From Fictibacillus sp. BK138 (GTDB lineage: Bacteria; Bacillota; Bacilli; Bacillales; Fictibacillaceae), in the NCBI RefSeq assembly GCF_004216955.1, contig NZ_SGXL01000001.1, forward strand, positions 2,445,413 to 2,509,412: a DNA stretch of 64,000 nt, read 5' to 3'. Under the pieces are notes generated by a model. That model worked only from the letters and a program-made list of their open reading frames with translations. It did no database searches and was not told the DNA's origin. This document shows, piece after piece, positions 42,784 to 50,681 of the stretch (position 1 is the first letter of the stretch; each line of letters opens with the position of its first letter). The position numbers and the translations under genes were made by a program.

Positions 42784-42911
42784 CTAGTCTTCGAATTGGT
42801 AAAGCGGTGTGCTTAAGTATCTTTCACCGTTGCTTGGAATTACAGCGAGTACCTTTTTTCCTTTTCCGAGCTTTTTGGCTACTTTTAATTTTTCATATGC
42901 TACAAAGCTTG
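42784..42911 (-). pseudogene. 3' fragment of a cysteine synthase (cysK) gene
   Basis: Reading leftward, the last about 40 codons encode [20 protein letters not shown], then [18 protein letters not shown] and a stop, which matches the C-terminus of O-acetylserine sulfhydrylase (CysK). The sequence upstream of this point loses homology and holds no further part of the gene. A matching terminator survives downstream. This looks like the remains of a deleted gene, not a functional CDS. Confidence 0.8.
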
Positions 42912-42969
42912 TGATTTACGATTCTAAAAGAGAATCCGTTACCTAATAAGAGACTCCCTCTTTTTTTCG

Positions 42970-43878
42970 TTAGTGGATTCCTCTCTTTTTAAACCTTCCG
43001 CCCTTTACCTCTGCTATGTCTGCAATAGCAAGGAATGCGCTGGTATCAAATTCATCCACGATGTCTTTTAGTTTTGCTTCTTCCAAACGAGTGATTACAC
43101 AGAACACAACGCCCTTTTCGTCGCCCGTATAAGCTCCTTCACCTTTTAAATACGTCACTCCGCGTCCGAGTCTATGAAGGATCGCGTCACCGATGTCTTT
43201 ATGGTTCTCACTAATGATCCACGCAGACTTCGATTCCTCAAGACCTGTGATCGTTAAATCAATCGTTTTGTATGCGATAAAATAAGCAATCAATGAGTAC
43301 ATTGCTCTGTCCCACGTAAACACAAAACCTGCAGCTCCAAGGATAAAGATATTAAAGAACATGATAATTTCACCAACAGAGAAAGGCAGTTTGCTGTTGG
43401 ACAAGATCGCTAATATTTCTGTACCGTCCAACGAACCCCCGCTTCGGATAACCATACCGATCCCAACTCCGATAAAAATCCCGCCAAAAACGGTCGCTAG
43501 CAACAAGTCATCTGTAAAAGGCGGTACGGGGTGTAAAAGTGTTGTTGCGACAGAAAGAATAATAATTCCATACAAAGTAGAAATAGCAAAGGTTTTTCCA
43601 ATTTGTTTATATCCGATAAAAATAAAAGGCAAGTTGAGTGCGAATAGGAAGATTCCCAGACTTAAACCGGATAGATGGGAAGCCATGATTGAAATACCAG
43701 CAATCCCGCCATCAATAACATGATTGGGTACTAAGAAAATTTCAAGCCCAACCGCCATCAGGATCGCTCCAAATGTAATTAGAATTGTACGAAAGGCCAG
43801 TTTTCCCTTTGTTAATTTGCGATGCTGCTTATTCATTTGCTCGGTTATCTGATGATTCAATACTGTTTCTTCTGTCAT
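42970..43878 (-). CDS. YitT-family membrane protein (DUF2179 C-terminus)
   Basis: 302 residues, GGAGGTT upstream. Five to six transmembrane helices (about 28-195), with the YitT pattern AVGLEIFLVPNHVIDGGIAG and IRSGGSLDGTEILAI, then a C-terminal DUF2179 soluble domain (GRGVTYLKGEGAYTGDEKGV). Homologues in Bacillus include YvjA and YitT; the function is unknown. It lies beside the cysK remnant and a recombinase gene. Confidence 0.9.
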   Translation of the reverse strand: MTEETVLNHQITEQMNKQHRKLTKGKLAFRTILITFGAILMAVGLEIFLVPNHVIDGGIAGISIMASHLSGLSLGIFLFALNLPFIFIGYKQIGKTFAISTLYGIIILSVATTLLHPVPPFTDDLLLATVFGGIFIGVGIGMVIRSGGSLDGTEILAILSNSKLPFSVGEIIMFFNIFILGAAGFVFTWDRAMYSLIAYFIAYKTIDLTITGLEESKSAWIISENHKDIGDAILHRLGRGVTYLKGEGAYTGDEKGVVFCVITRLEEAKLKDIVDEFDTSAFLAIADIAEVKGGRFKKRGIH

Positions 43879-43969
43879 ATTTCAACCTCCAATTAGCGTG
43901 CATCCAAGCTGGTATTTCTCTATTTCTACACATAAAGAATACCTCCTTTGGATTTTAGTAAACAAAATC

Positions 43970-44536
43970 TTAGAGCCGTACATCAATCTGGGTTTTAATA
44001 TTTTCATCTTTTGATATTCCCAGATATTTAAGTGTTTCAGAAGGATTTGAATGATTAAAGTGCTTTTGAAGAAGAGATATCGCGACGCCTCTTTTATAGG
44101 CATGAAAACCAAAGGTTTTACGCAAAGAATTGGTACCGATCTTACCTTGGATTCCCACTTGATCTGCCGCACAGCTGATAATGCGATATGCCTGCTGTCT
44201 TGTAATCGGAAGCTTTGTTTTTTTAGATAAAAAAAGAAAATCGTCGCTTTTCAAATTGGCATTCAGTATATATTGATGCAATATTTTTTGAACGGTTTCA
44301 TTCAAAAAGATCTCTTTTTTGGACTCACCTTCTTTAGGAATCCAGGAATAATAGTCTTTTATTCCATTGAGTTCAGTCATGAGATCTTCAACTTTAATGG
44401 TGAGCAATTCCGTAATCTTCAATCCTGTGTTAATACCAAATACAAAAAGAACATAATCACGTTCTGATTGTCTCTTTAAATATCGCTTTATGGCATTAAT
44501 TTGTTTAATATCCCTTAACGCTTCAACGTATTCCAC
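43970..44536 (-). CDS. Lone tyrosine recombinase/integrase, degenerate active site
   Basis: 188 residues, GTG start after AGGTGATG. The domain fits the catalytic half of tyrosine recombinases, but key residues differ: Lys40 stands in place of the first Arg (NTGLKITELL), Asn136 in place of the usual His of box II (GTNSLRKTFGFH, with Arg139 kept), His162 and Tyr171 (LKYLGI) are present. No N-terminal core-binding domain. Either a domesticated or a weakly active/inactive enzyme. Confidence 0.8.
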   Translation of the reverse strand: MEYVEALRDIKQINAIKRYLKRQSERDYVLFVFGINTGLKITELLTIKVEDLMTELNGIKDYYSWIPKEGESKKEIFLNETVQKILHQYILNANLKSDDFLFLSKKTKLPITRQQAYRIISCAADQVGIQGKIGTNSLRKTFGFHAYKRGVAISLLQKHFNHSNPSETLKYLGISKDENIKTQIDVRL

Positions 44537-44682
44537 CTAATCATCACCTGATTCTATGTCACTTAATACTAGTTTACCATACTGTTATGTAACATTAAAT
44601 GAATATGCTTTTAAGTAAAAAGCACTTCTATTAATATGTACGGATTTTCTCGGATTAGAAGAACTGAATTTATGAATGGTAC

Positions 44683-44707
44683 AAAAAAACCTCTAATCAA
44701 ATAGAGG
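44683..44707 (-). terminator. Terminator of the Nif3-like gene
   Basis: Leftward CCTCTA, loop, TAGAGG, then TTTTTTT. Confidence 0.8.
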
Positions 44708-44728
44708 CTTGTTGATTGATGTCCAAGA

Positions 44729-45502
44729 TTAAATAAAATCCTCAACAGATTCGATGTGATCTTCTTTTATTCGTATAAGTTCAATATTAGGGTAAGATTC
44801 TTTAACTTTTCTTCCAAAACTCTCTACACCAAAAATCTCCGTAAACGTATGGCTGCCAACATATAAATTTATTCCAGCAAACTTAGCATACAGCACAGAA
44901 TACAAGGTTCTTTCTCCTGTAATAAAGGCATCGCAGTCATTTTCTTTCGCAAACTTTATTAATCGTGAGTTATTCCCTGCCCCTGTTAAGATAGCCACGT
45001 TTTTTATTGGCCGGTCATGGTTTTGCCAAGCCCTGACGGGTTCATCCAGTTTAGATTCCAGTCGGCTTTTCAGCTCTGTGAACGATAGGGCTTGATGGAA
45101 GGTTCCGATTCCTGGAATCTCTTCATCATTTTTAAAAGAAGAATAGTTAGCGATCTCATCAATTTCTAACTGCTTGAATAATGATGTGCATGTCCCAAAT
45201 TCCACAAAGTCGAGTGGCAAATGGATAAAAAAATGGGAGATGTCGTGTTTTTTTAATTCAGCTACACACTCTTCTCTCATACCGTAAAGAAAATCCCATG
45301 CATCATGATGGGTGAGAAGCAGATCAGCATTGCTTTGTACTGCTTTCTCTACCGTTTCAGGAGTTAAATTTGTTGCGTAAGCTACTCTTTTATTATCCTT
45401 TTCGATTCGGTATGTAAAACCATACTCTCCTTCATCTTCAAAAGTCTTTAGCCACGACCCGAATAATGAAGGCAAGAGGTGCTCAAAGTCCCGCGTTTTC
45501 AT
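44729..45502 (-). CDS. NIF3-like dinuclear-metal protein (GTP cyclohydrolase I type 2 / YqfO family)
   Basis: 257 residues from ATG 45502 (GGGGG upstream). Metal ligands are visible in LLLTHHDAWDF and the C-terminal GSHTFTEIFGVESFG. It lacks the central insert found in longer members, so it is the short form. The family is conserved but biochemically poorly defined. Ends at a terminator; the 80-residue gene follows upstream on the same strand. Confidence 0.82.
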   Translation of the reverse strand: MKTRDFEHLLPSLFGSWLKTFEDEGEYGFTYRIEKDNKRVAYATNLTPETVEKAVQSNADLLLTHHDAWDFLYGMREECVAELKKHDISHFFIHLPLDFVEFGTCTSLFKQLEIDEIANYSSFKNDEEIPGIGTFHQALSFTELKSRLESKLDEPVRAWQNHDRPIKNVAILTGAGNNSRLIKFAKENDCDAFITGERTLYSVLYAKFAGINLYVGSHTFTEIFGVESFGRKVKESYPNIELIRIKEDHIESVEDFI

Positions 45503-45560
45503 TGGTGAATTCCCCCATCTTGTTTTTATCATTATGCCAGAATTCTCCATTTACGACCAT

Positions 45561-45590
45561 AAAAAAAGCCAAGTGAATAACACCTGGCTT
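45561..45590 (-). terminator. Terminator of the 80-residue gene
   Basis: Leftward AAGCCAGGTG / CACTTGGCTT with T-run. Confidence 0.82.
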
Positions 45591-45596
45591 GACTCG

Positions 45597-45839
45597 TTAT
45601 TCGTATTTAATTTCTTCCTGCAGAGAACTTTCGAGATGCTTCATCAAATCATAATAATCATCAGGTTTTTGAAACTGTTCCACAGACCAATGCTGTTTGA
45701 TCCATTCGGCAACTTCACTCGCACTGTTGAACACTTCGCCGGTCGTATCGCTGTCCCGCACTGTAAAGACCATGTTTTCATAATCAACTGTAACATCACA
45801 TGGAAACTTGCCGTCTTTTTTGTACAGCGAATATTCCAC
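45597..45839 (-). CDS. Small protein, unknown
   Basis: 80 residues from GTG 45839, chosen because AAGGAGG lies 8 nt upstream; the longer frame to 45884 is not supported. The sequence (YSLYKKDGKFPCDVTVDYEN, WIKQHWSVEQFQKPDDYYDL) suggests a small mixed alpha/beta protein with a conserved-looking Trp-rich centre. No family is recognised. Confidence 0.65.
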   Translation of the reverse strand: MEYSLYKKDGKFPCDVTVDYENMVFTVRDSDTTGEVFNSASEVAEWIKQHWSVEQFQKPDDYYDLMKHLESSLQEEIKYE

Positions 45840-45989
45840 CTCTCCCGCCTCCTTATAATACTTTCTTATTGAAGTAATACCCACTCTCTTGCCTTTTTAT
45901 GACACTCTAAACGATATCTTTTGAAAATAGGTATAAAACACTGCCTCAACGTTCATTCTTATAGGGATTGTTGAATTGGAGGAAAGAAG

Positions 45990-47123
45990 ATGAAAGCTGT
46001 TACGTATCAAGGAAAACGAGATATACAAGTGAAGTCGGTCGAGGATCCGAAGCTGTTGAAAAAGGATGATATTATCGTGCGGATCACGTCTACTACGATT
46101 TGCGGCTCTGATCTGCATCTTTATCAAGGGAACTTCCCTCTCCCGAAAGGATATATTATCGGGCATGAACCGATGGGCATTGTCGAGGAGATTGGGACCG
46201 ACGTAACTTCTGTAAAGAAAGGCGACCGTGTTGTCATTCCGTTTAACGTAGCTTGCGGAAGCTGCCACTTCTGCACGCATCAGATGGAAAGCCAGTGTGA
46301 CAACGCAAATCCGCATTACGACTCTGGTGCATATTTAGGGTACTCCGAAAAATTCGGTAATTATCCTGGAGGTCAGGCCGAGTGTTTAAGAGTACCATTT
46401 GCAAACTTTACTCCTTTTAAGATCCCAGATACAGCTGAAATGGAAGATGAATATTTTTTATTCCTATCTGACGTACTTCCAACAGCGTACTGGAGTGTGC
46501 TGAACAGCGGCATGAAAAAAGGAGATTCGGTTATTGTTCTTGGTTGCGGACCTGTTGGTCTTTATGCTCAAAAATTCGCATGGATGCTTGGCGCAAACCG
46601 TGTAATCGCAGTTGATCATCTGGATTACCGACTACTTAAAGCAAAAAAGATGAACAATGTAGAGACTGTTAATTTTTCAAAGTTTGCAGATACTGGTGAG
46701 CACCTGAAAGAAATGACGCTTGGCGGTGCGGATGTTGTAATTGATTGTGTTGGAATGGACGGTAAAAAATCACCGATGGAAAAAGTGGGACAAACGCTGA
46801 AACTTCAAGGCGGTACACTTGGACCCATTCAGATCGCAACAAAAGCCGTTCGTAAATTTGGAACGGTACAGATAACAGGTGTATATGGCGGTCTCTATAA
46901 CAGCTTCCCGCTTGGAGCATTCTTTTCAAGAAACGTCACGCTAAAAATGGGACAGGCTCCTGTCATCCATCTCATGAGCACGATAATGGATAAGATTATG
47001 GCTGAAGAATTCGATCCTCGCGAGATCATTACACATACTCTGCCTTTGGATGAAGCAGCAAAGGGCTATGATTTATTTAATGACCACAAGGAAGACTGCA
47101 TCAAAGTCGTACTAAAAACGTAA
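45990..47123 (+). CDS. Zinc-dependent alcohol dehydrogenase (formaldehyde-dehydrogenase-like)
   Basis: 377 residues, GGAGG upstream. Catalytic zinc ligands Cys38 (CGSDLH), His59 and Glu60 (GHE), structural zinc Cys89, 92, 95 and 103, and the Rossmann motif VIVLGCGPVGLYA. Overall pattern resembles glutathione-independent formaldehyde dehydrogenase and related medium-chain enzymes. The co-substrate is inferred as NAD(P). The following small ORF and DUF2512 gene are in the same short cluster. Confidence 0.9.
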   Translation: MKAVTYQGKRDIQVKSVEDPKLLKKDDIIVRITSTTICGSDLHLYQGNFPLPKGYIIGHEPMGIVEEIGTDVTSVKKGDRVVIPFNVACGSCHFCTHQMESQCDNANPHYDSGAYLGYSEKFGNYPGGQAECLRVPFANFTPFKIPDTAEMEDEYFLFLSDVLPTAYWSVLNSGMKKGDSVIVLGCGPVGLYAQKFAWMLGANRVIAVDHLDYRLLKAKKMNNVETVNFSKFADTGEHLKEMTLGGADVVIDCVGMDGKKSPMEKVGQTLKLQGGTLGPIQIATKAVRKFGTVQITGVYGGLYNSFPLGAFFSRNVTLKMGQAPVIHLMSTIMDKIMAEEFDPREIITHTLPLDEAAKGYDLFNDHKEDCIKVVLKT

Positions 47124-47133
47124 GGAGCTAAAA

Positions 47134-47289
47134 ATGATGAAGAGCGACAAAAACAGAGAAAAAAGAGAACTAAAAACAGCAGAAAATAAAAATTTTCGCG
47201 GTGAATCTTTGGATCAGCATCAAAAACTTGAAGATGCCAACCTGTACTTGGATGAAGGCGAGATCAGCCAGCAAAACAATAACTTATAA
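47134..47289 (+). CDS. 51-residue hydrophilic protein
   Basis: 51 residues, ATG 47134 after TAAGGAG, which includes the stop of the upstream gene. Highly charged (MMKSDKNREKRELKTAENKN) and ends in EISQQNNNL. No membrane segment. It lies between the dehydrogenase and the DUF2512 gene, 14 nt before the latter, so co-transcription is likely. No family is recognised. Confidence 0.7.
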   Translation: MMKSDKNREKRELKTAENKNFRGESLDQHQKLEDANLYLDEGEISQQNNNL

Positions 47290-47302
47290 GGAGTGATTCA
47301 TC

Positions 47303-47656
47303 ATGCAAAGCTTGATGATTAAATTTCTAGGAATTCCGCTAGTTCTTATTCTAGCCAACTTCCTTTTTAAAAGTGTTGACTTTGAGCTTGTCCAGCCCAT
47401 CATCTGGATCACGGCAGTACTTGCTCCAATCGGCGTGCTTATGGAATATATCATGATCTCAAGAATCTCATATGGGAAGCAGCTGATGATTGATTTTGCA
47501 GCGACATTTATCCTTGTCTATCTGCTGGCGCTCATTCTGCCAGCTGTGACAATCTCAATATGGGGCTCGATCTTGGTGGCTTTAATCATTACAGGAATGG
47601 AAGCAATGGTTCATAAGCATCTCATATCTGATCATTTAGACCATTCTTACCGTTAA
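47303..47656 (+). CDS. DUF2512 membrane protein
   Basis: 117 residues, AAGGAG upstream. About four transmembrane helices with the family pattern VLMEYIMISRISYGKQLMID. DUF2512 proteins are small membrane proteins of Bacillales with unknown function, often stress-associated. Confidence 0.88.
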   Translation: MQSLMIKFLGIPLVLILANFLFKSVDFELVQPIIWITAVLAPIGVLMEYIMISRISYGKQLMIDFAATFILVYLLALILPAVTISIWGSILVALIITGMEAMVHKHLISDHLDHSYR

Positions 47657-47663
47657 GATCTAT

Positions 47664-47698
47664 ACCGGTACCCTTTTGCATGGGGTGCCGGTTTTTTT
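47664..47698. terminator. Terminator
   Basis: ACCGGTACCC / GGGGTGCCGGT hairpin with T-run, between the DUF2512 gene and the methyltransferase gene. Confidence 0.85.
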
Positions 47699-48245
47699 AT
47701 TTTTCACAAATATACACAAATGCTGGAGGAAAGTTTTTCGGAACGAAAGAGATATCCACTTCTTTAAATACTGCCTGGAAGGACTTCTTCATTTGTGTGG
47801 AATATTGGAACGCAACGAGTATTCCGCCAGGTCTTAAGGATCGATAAACTTCATCAACGATTTTTGTCCGGAGAGTTTTATTAAAATTAGTAAATGGCAG
47901 GCCAGAAAAAACAGCATCTAGTGTCCCTTCGCTATTTCCTAAGCTCTTGATGATTTCACACGCATCCTCATAAAAAAAGGCTTCAGGAAACTTCACTTGA
48001 AGTCCTTTCCTCATTTCGCTGTCTTTTTCAAATATATGCAGTCTGGTGTTGGGAAGCATGTTCTTCACGATCGAACGAGTGATGACCCCGGTTCCTGCAC
48101 CTAATTCCGCTGCTTGGTTTATATTTTCCCAATTTAAATTTGATGTCATTTTCTCCGCTAAGGCAGCAGAACTTGGAAACAGGCTGCCTATCTGTAAAGG
48201 AGATTGTATAAATTTTTGCAGGAATAAGGATGTTCCGCCTTCCAT
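47697..48245 (-). CDS. SAM-dependent methyltransferase (phospholipid N-methyltransferase-like)
   Basis: 182 residues, GAGGT upstream. SAM-binding motif AAELGAGTGVITRSI (about 45-60), acidic loop LHIFEKDSEM, then AVFSGLPFTNF, as in the PmtA-like/rRNA adenine methyltransferase-like group. The N-terminal SPLQIGSLFPSS is typical of the PmtA-type. Substrate unconfirmed. Confidence 0.85.
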   Translation of the reverse strand: MEGGTSLFLQKFIQSPLQIGSLFPSSAALAEKMTSNLNWENINQAAELGAGTGVITRSIVKNMLPNTRLHIFEKDSEMRKGLQVKFPEAFFYEDACEIIKSLGNSEGTLDAVFSGLPFTNFNKTLRTKIVDEVYRSLRPGGILVAFQYSTQMKKSFQAVFKEVDISFVPKNFPPAFVYICEK

Positions 48246-48379
48246 TCTCTCTACCTCGTTTCTAATTCCGATTAAATCAATCGACTTTATCTATATTATT
48301 CATTCGAAATCGTAAGGTGAAAGAAAATTCACTGATTCTATTTAGAATTTCTAGTTTATTTATTAATAGATTTGGGAAC

Positions 48380-48393
48380 ATTCTAATTGGAAT
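48380..48393. promoter_or_regulatory. Near-palindrome upstream of the symporter gene
   Basis: ATTCTAATTGGAAT is a 14-bp near-palindrome about 107 nt before the AgcS start. Possible operator; low confidence. Confidence 0.35.
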
Positions 48394-48499
48394 AAATTTG
48401 TAATGGAAAAAATTTTAATTGAAAAACATGTGAGGTTTTGCTACATTTGAAAACGGTGTACAGCTGAGAGAGACATTAGACTAATTGAGGTGTATTTAA

Positions 48500-49903
48500 A
48501 TGGATTTGCTTAACAATATTATTGGTGATGTTAACACGGTTTTATGGTCTTATATCCTGATTGTCATGTTAATCGGATTAGGTCTTTATTTCACGGTTCG
48601 AACGAAATTTGTTCAATTCCGGATGATTGGCGAGATGATTCGCTTATTAGGTGAAGGGGCAACTGCTGATAAAAAAGGCGTTTCATCTTTCCAGGCATTC
48701 TGTATCAGTACCGCTTCGCGAGTTGGTACAGGTAACTTAGCCGGGGTAGCACTTGCTATCACAGCTGGCGGACCTGGAGCAGTTTTTTGGATGTGGCTGA
48801 TCGCATTGATCGGTTCTGCATCGGCATTTGTTGAAAGTACTTTGGCTCAGATCTACAAAGTACGTGATGGAGTCGCTTTCCGAGGCGGTCCTGCGTATTA
48901 CATGGATAAAGCTTTAAACGCTCGCTGGATGGGGGTAATTTTCGCAGTCTTGATCTCAATCACGTTCGGACTTGCATTCAACTCTGTTCAGTCAAACACG
49001 ATCGCAAGCGCTTTTGGACAGTCGTTTGATATTAAGCCTGTTTACGTAAGTATTTTCCTTGCTGTTGTTACAGCTGTTATTATCTTTGGTGGTATAAAGA
49101 GAATTGCAAAAGTCTCTGAAATCATCGTACCGATCATGGCTGTGCTTTACATTTTAATCGCTCTATTTTTGATGATTACGAATATCGGAGAACTTCCAGG
49201 AGTATTCAGCTTAATCTTTAAAAGTGCCTTCGGATTAGAAGAAGTAGCGGGTGGAGCACTTGGTGCTGCGATGATGAATGGGATCAAACGCGGACTTTTC
49301 TCTAATGAAGCGGGTATGGGTAGTGCGCCAAACGCAGCAGCAACAGCTGATGTCAGTCACCCTGTAAAACAAGGTTTGATTCAATCGCTAGGTGTATTCG
49401 TAGACACATTGTTGATCTGTTCTTCTACAGCATTCATCATTCTTCTTTCTGGTATGTATACATCTGAAGAAGCTGACGGTATCATCCTTACTCAGCAAGC
49501 ATTGAACAACCTCCTTGGATCATGGGGCGGCCCGTTCCTAGCTATTATCGTTCTACTGTTTGCATTCAGTTCAGTTGTCGGCAACTATTATTACGGTGAA
49601 TCCAATATTGAATTCATCAGCCAAAACAAAATGTGGCTATTCTTATATCGAATTGCAGTTGTTGGAATGGTAGGATTCGGTGCAATCGCATCCCTTGACT
49701 TCGTTTGGAGTTTAGCGGATATGTTCATGGGATTAATGGCGATCATCAACCTTATTGCAATCTCCTTGTTAGGAAAAATTGCGTTTGATGCTCTCGGAGA
49801 TTATATGAAGCAGAAAAAAGAAGGCAAAAATCCTGTATTCTATCCATCGAGCATCGGTCTTAAAAACACCGAAGTTTGGGGAGAAAAAACAGAAGACAAA
49901 TAA
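48500..49903 (+). CDS. AgcS-family sodium/alanine (glycine) symporter
   Basis: 467 residues. TM-rich with the alanine/glycine:cation symporter signature FCISTASRVGTGNLAGVALA, and FRGGPAYYMDKALNARW and GLFSNEAGMGSAPNAAATAD. Members move alanine or glycine with sodium; a glutamine-type substrate cannot be excluded. The start follows GAGGTG. Followed by a strong terminator. Confidence 0.93.
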   Translation: MDLLNNIIGDVNTVLWSYILIVMLIGLGLYFTVRTKFVQFRMIGEMIRLLGEGATADKKGVSSFQAFCISTASRVGTGNLAGVALAITAGGPGAVFWMWLIALIGSASAFVESTLAQIYKVRDGVAFRGGPAYYMDKALNARWMGVIFAVLISITFGLAFNSVQSNTIASAFGQSFDIKPVYVSIFLAVVTAVIIFGGIKRIAKVSEIIVPIMAVLYILIALFLMITNIGELPGVFSLIFKSAFGLEEVAGGALGAAMMNGIKRGLFSNEAGMGSAPNAAATADVSHPVKQGLIQSLGVFVDTLLICSSTAFIILLSGMYTSEEADGIILTQQALNNLLGSWGGPFLAIIVLLFAFSSVVGNYYYGESNIEFISQNKMWLFLYRIAVVGMVGFGAIASLDFVWSLADMFMGLMAIINLIAISLLGKIAFDALGDYMKQKKEGKNPVFYPSSIGLKNTEVWGEKTEDK

Positions 49904-49915
49904 TCAGCACGAAAG

Positions 49916-49953
49916 AAAGAAGACTTCCAAAACACAGGAAGTCTTCTTTTTCT
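49916..49953 (+). terminator. Terminator of the AgcS gene
   Basis: AAAGAAGACTTCC / GGAAGTCTTCTTT hairpin followed by TTCTTTG. Confidence 0.85.
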
Positions 49954-50042
49954 TTGAAACTTTTATCGATTAGGTCCGTATTATTTGTTTGGGATACAAA
50001 GTTTCTGGTCGGCGGTTTTAATCATTAATTACAAATCATACA

Positions 50043-50073
50043 AAAAAACTGGCTTATATTAACCAGTTTTTTA
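50043..50073. terminator. Bidirectional terminator
   Basis: AAAAAACTGG / CCAGTTTTTT hairpin; leftward it ends the FbpA-like gene. Confidence 0.85.
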
Positions 50074-50084
50074 AAATCTATTTC

Positions 50085-50258
50085 TCATATATTATTAAGT
50101 GGTTTTTCTTGTGCAGGCGGTGAAAGAATATCCTGAAATTGTTGTTCAAGATCCTGCAAAGAAAGCTCGTATAGATGACGTCCATCTTTTGTTTTATATA
50201 TGTTATGTAGCAATAGATCAGCAATTAAGTTCTCTCTTTTTTGATGGTCCGCTGACAC
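50085..50258 (-). CDS. fbpA: FbpA-like small protein (Fur-regulated basic protein family)
   Basis: 57 residues, GTG 50258, 6 nt after GGAGGG (stop at 50085). The sequence KRENLIADLLLHNIYKTKDG and RHLYELSLQDLEQQFQDI fits the FbpA family (a small iron-sparing response protein with a conserved LYELSLxDLE motif). A promoter with TTGACA and TAGTGT lies upstream; no clear Fur box was found. The gene is shorter than common ORF cut-offs. Confidence 0.75.
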   Translation of the reverse strand: MSADHQKRENLIADLLLHNIYKTKDGRHLYELSLQDLEQQFQDILSPPAQEKPLNNI

Positions 50259-50385
50259 GTTCAATCCCTCCTGAAAATCTCTTCAACTAACCTTACCCGC
50301 AAATGAAGGAGAAAAAACTTTACATTAATAGTTTATGTTCTAAACCTTGTAAGGTGATGCTCATTTCTCGTTTCTTTATGGGTCA

Positions 50386-50414
50386 ACACTACCCTCTTTT
50401 GGATAAATTGTCAA
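50386..50414 (-). promoter_or_regulatory. Promoter of the FbpA-like gene
   Basis: Leftward -35 TTGACA (50409-50414), 17-bp spacer, -10 TAGTGT (50386-50391). Confidence 0.55.
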
Positions 50415-50501
50415 TTGTTTCTAGACAATATTTGTCGTCAATACTGTATAGGCATGTTAGAAAAAGGCTCTTTTCAAAATGACTTGCTTATAATTCTTTT
50501 G

Positions 50502-50656
50502 CTTCATTAATAAGTTGATTGAAGTGCAAGATGCGAGCCTCCTGGGTGACGAATGTGACAGGTGAGACTCCTAACGGCGCAAAGCGCCAGGAGGCTCACC
50601 GCACGCCCCCCGGAAAGCGACATCTGGACAATCAACATCTTTCAAAAACAGCATTG
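50502..50656 (+). repeat. Dispersed structured repeat, copy R5
   Basis: A clean copy. Left end CTTCATTAATAAGTTGATTG, right end ATCAACATCTTTCAAAAACA. The 40-nt hairpin at 50561-50600 (GGTGAGACTCCT..GGCGC aaa GCGCC..AGGAGGCTCACC) is nearly perfect. It ends 26 nt before the antiporter start codon. Confidence 0.9.
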
Positions 50657-50681
50657 AAATTAACTAAAAAGGAGAGCTGAG

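Noticed and set aside
42914-42990. A possible fourth 20-24-bp array (AAGAGAATCC / AAGAGACTCC / TGGATTCC).
   Set aside because: Spacing is irregular (20 and 24) and the third unit is the coding end of the YitT gene, so I do not count it as an array.
43882-44172. 96-residue minus frame overlapping the recombinase gene.
   Set aside because: Shadow of the recombinase frame, no family match.
44584-44594. GTTATGTAAC palindrome near the recombinase start.
   Set aside because: Short and isolated; no partner site or regulator seen.
50099-50290. 63-residue plus-strand frame.
   Set aside because: It is opposite to the FbpA-like gene, lacks a ribosome site and gives no family.
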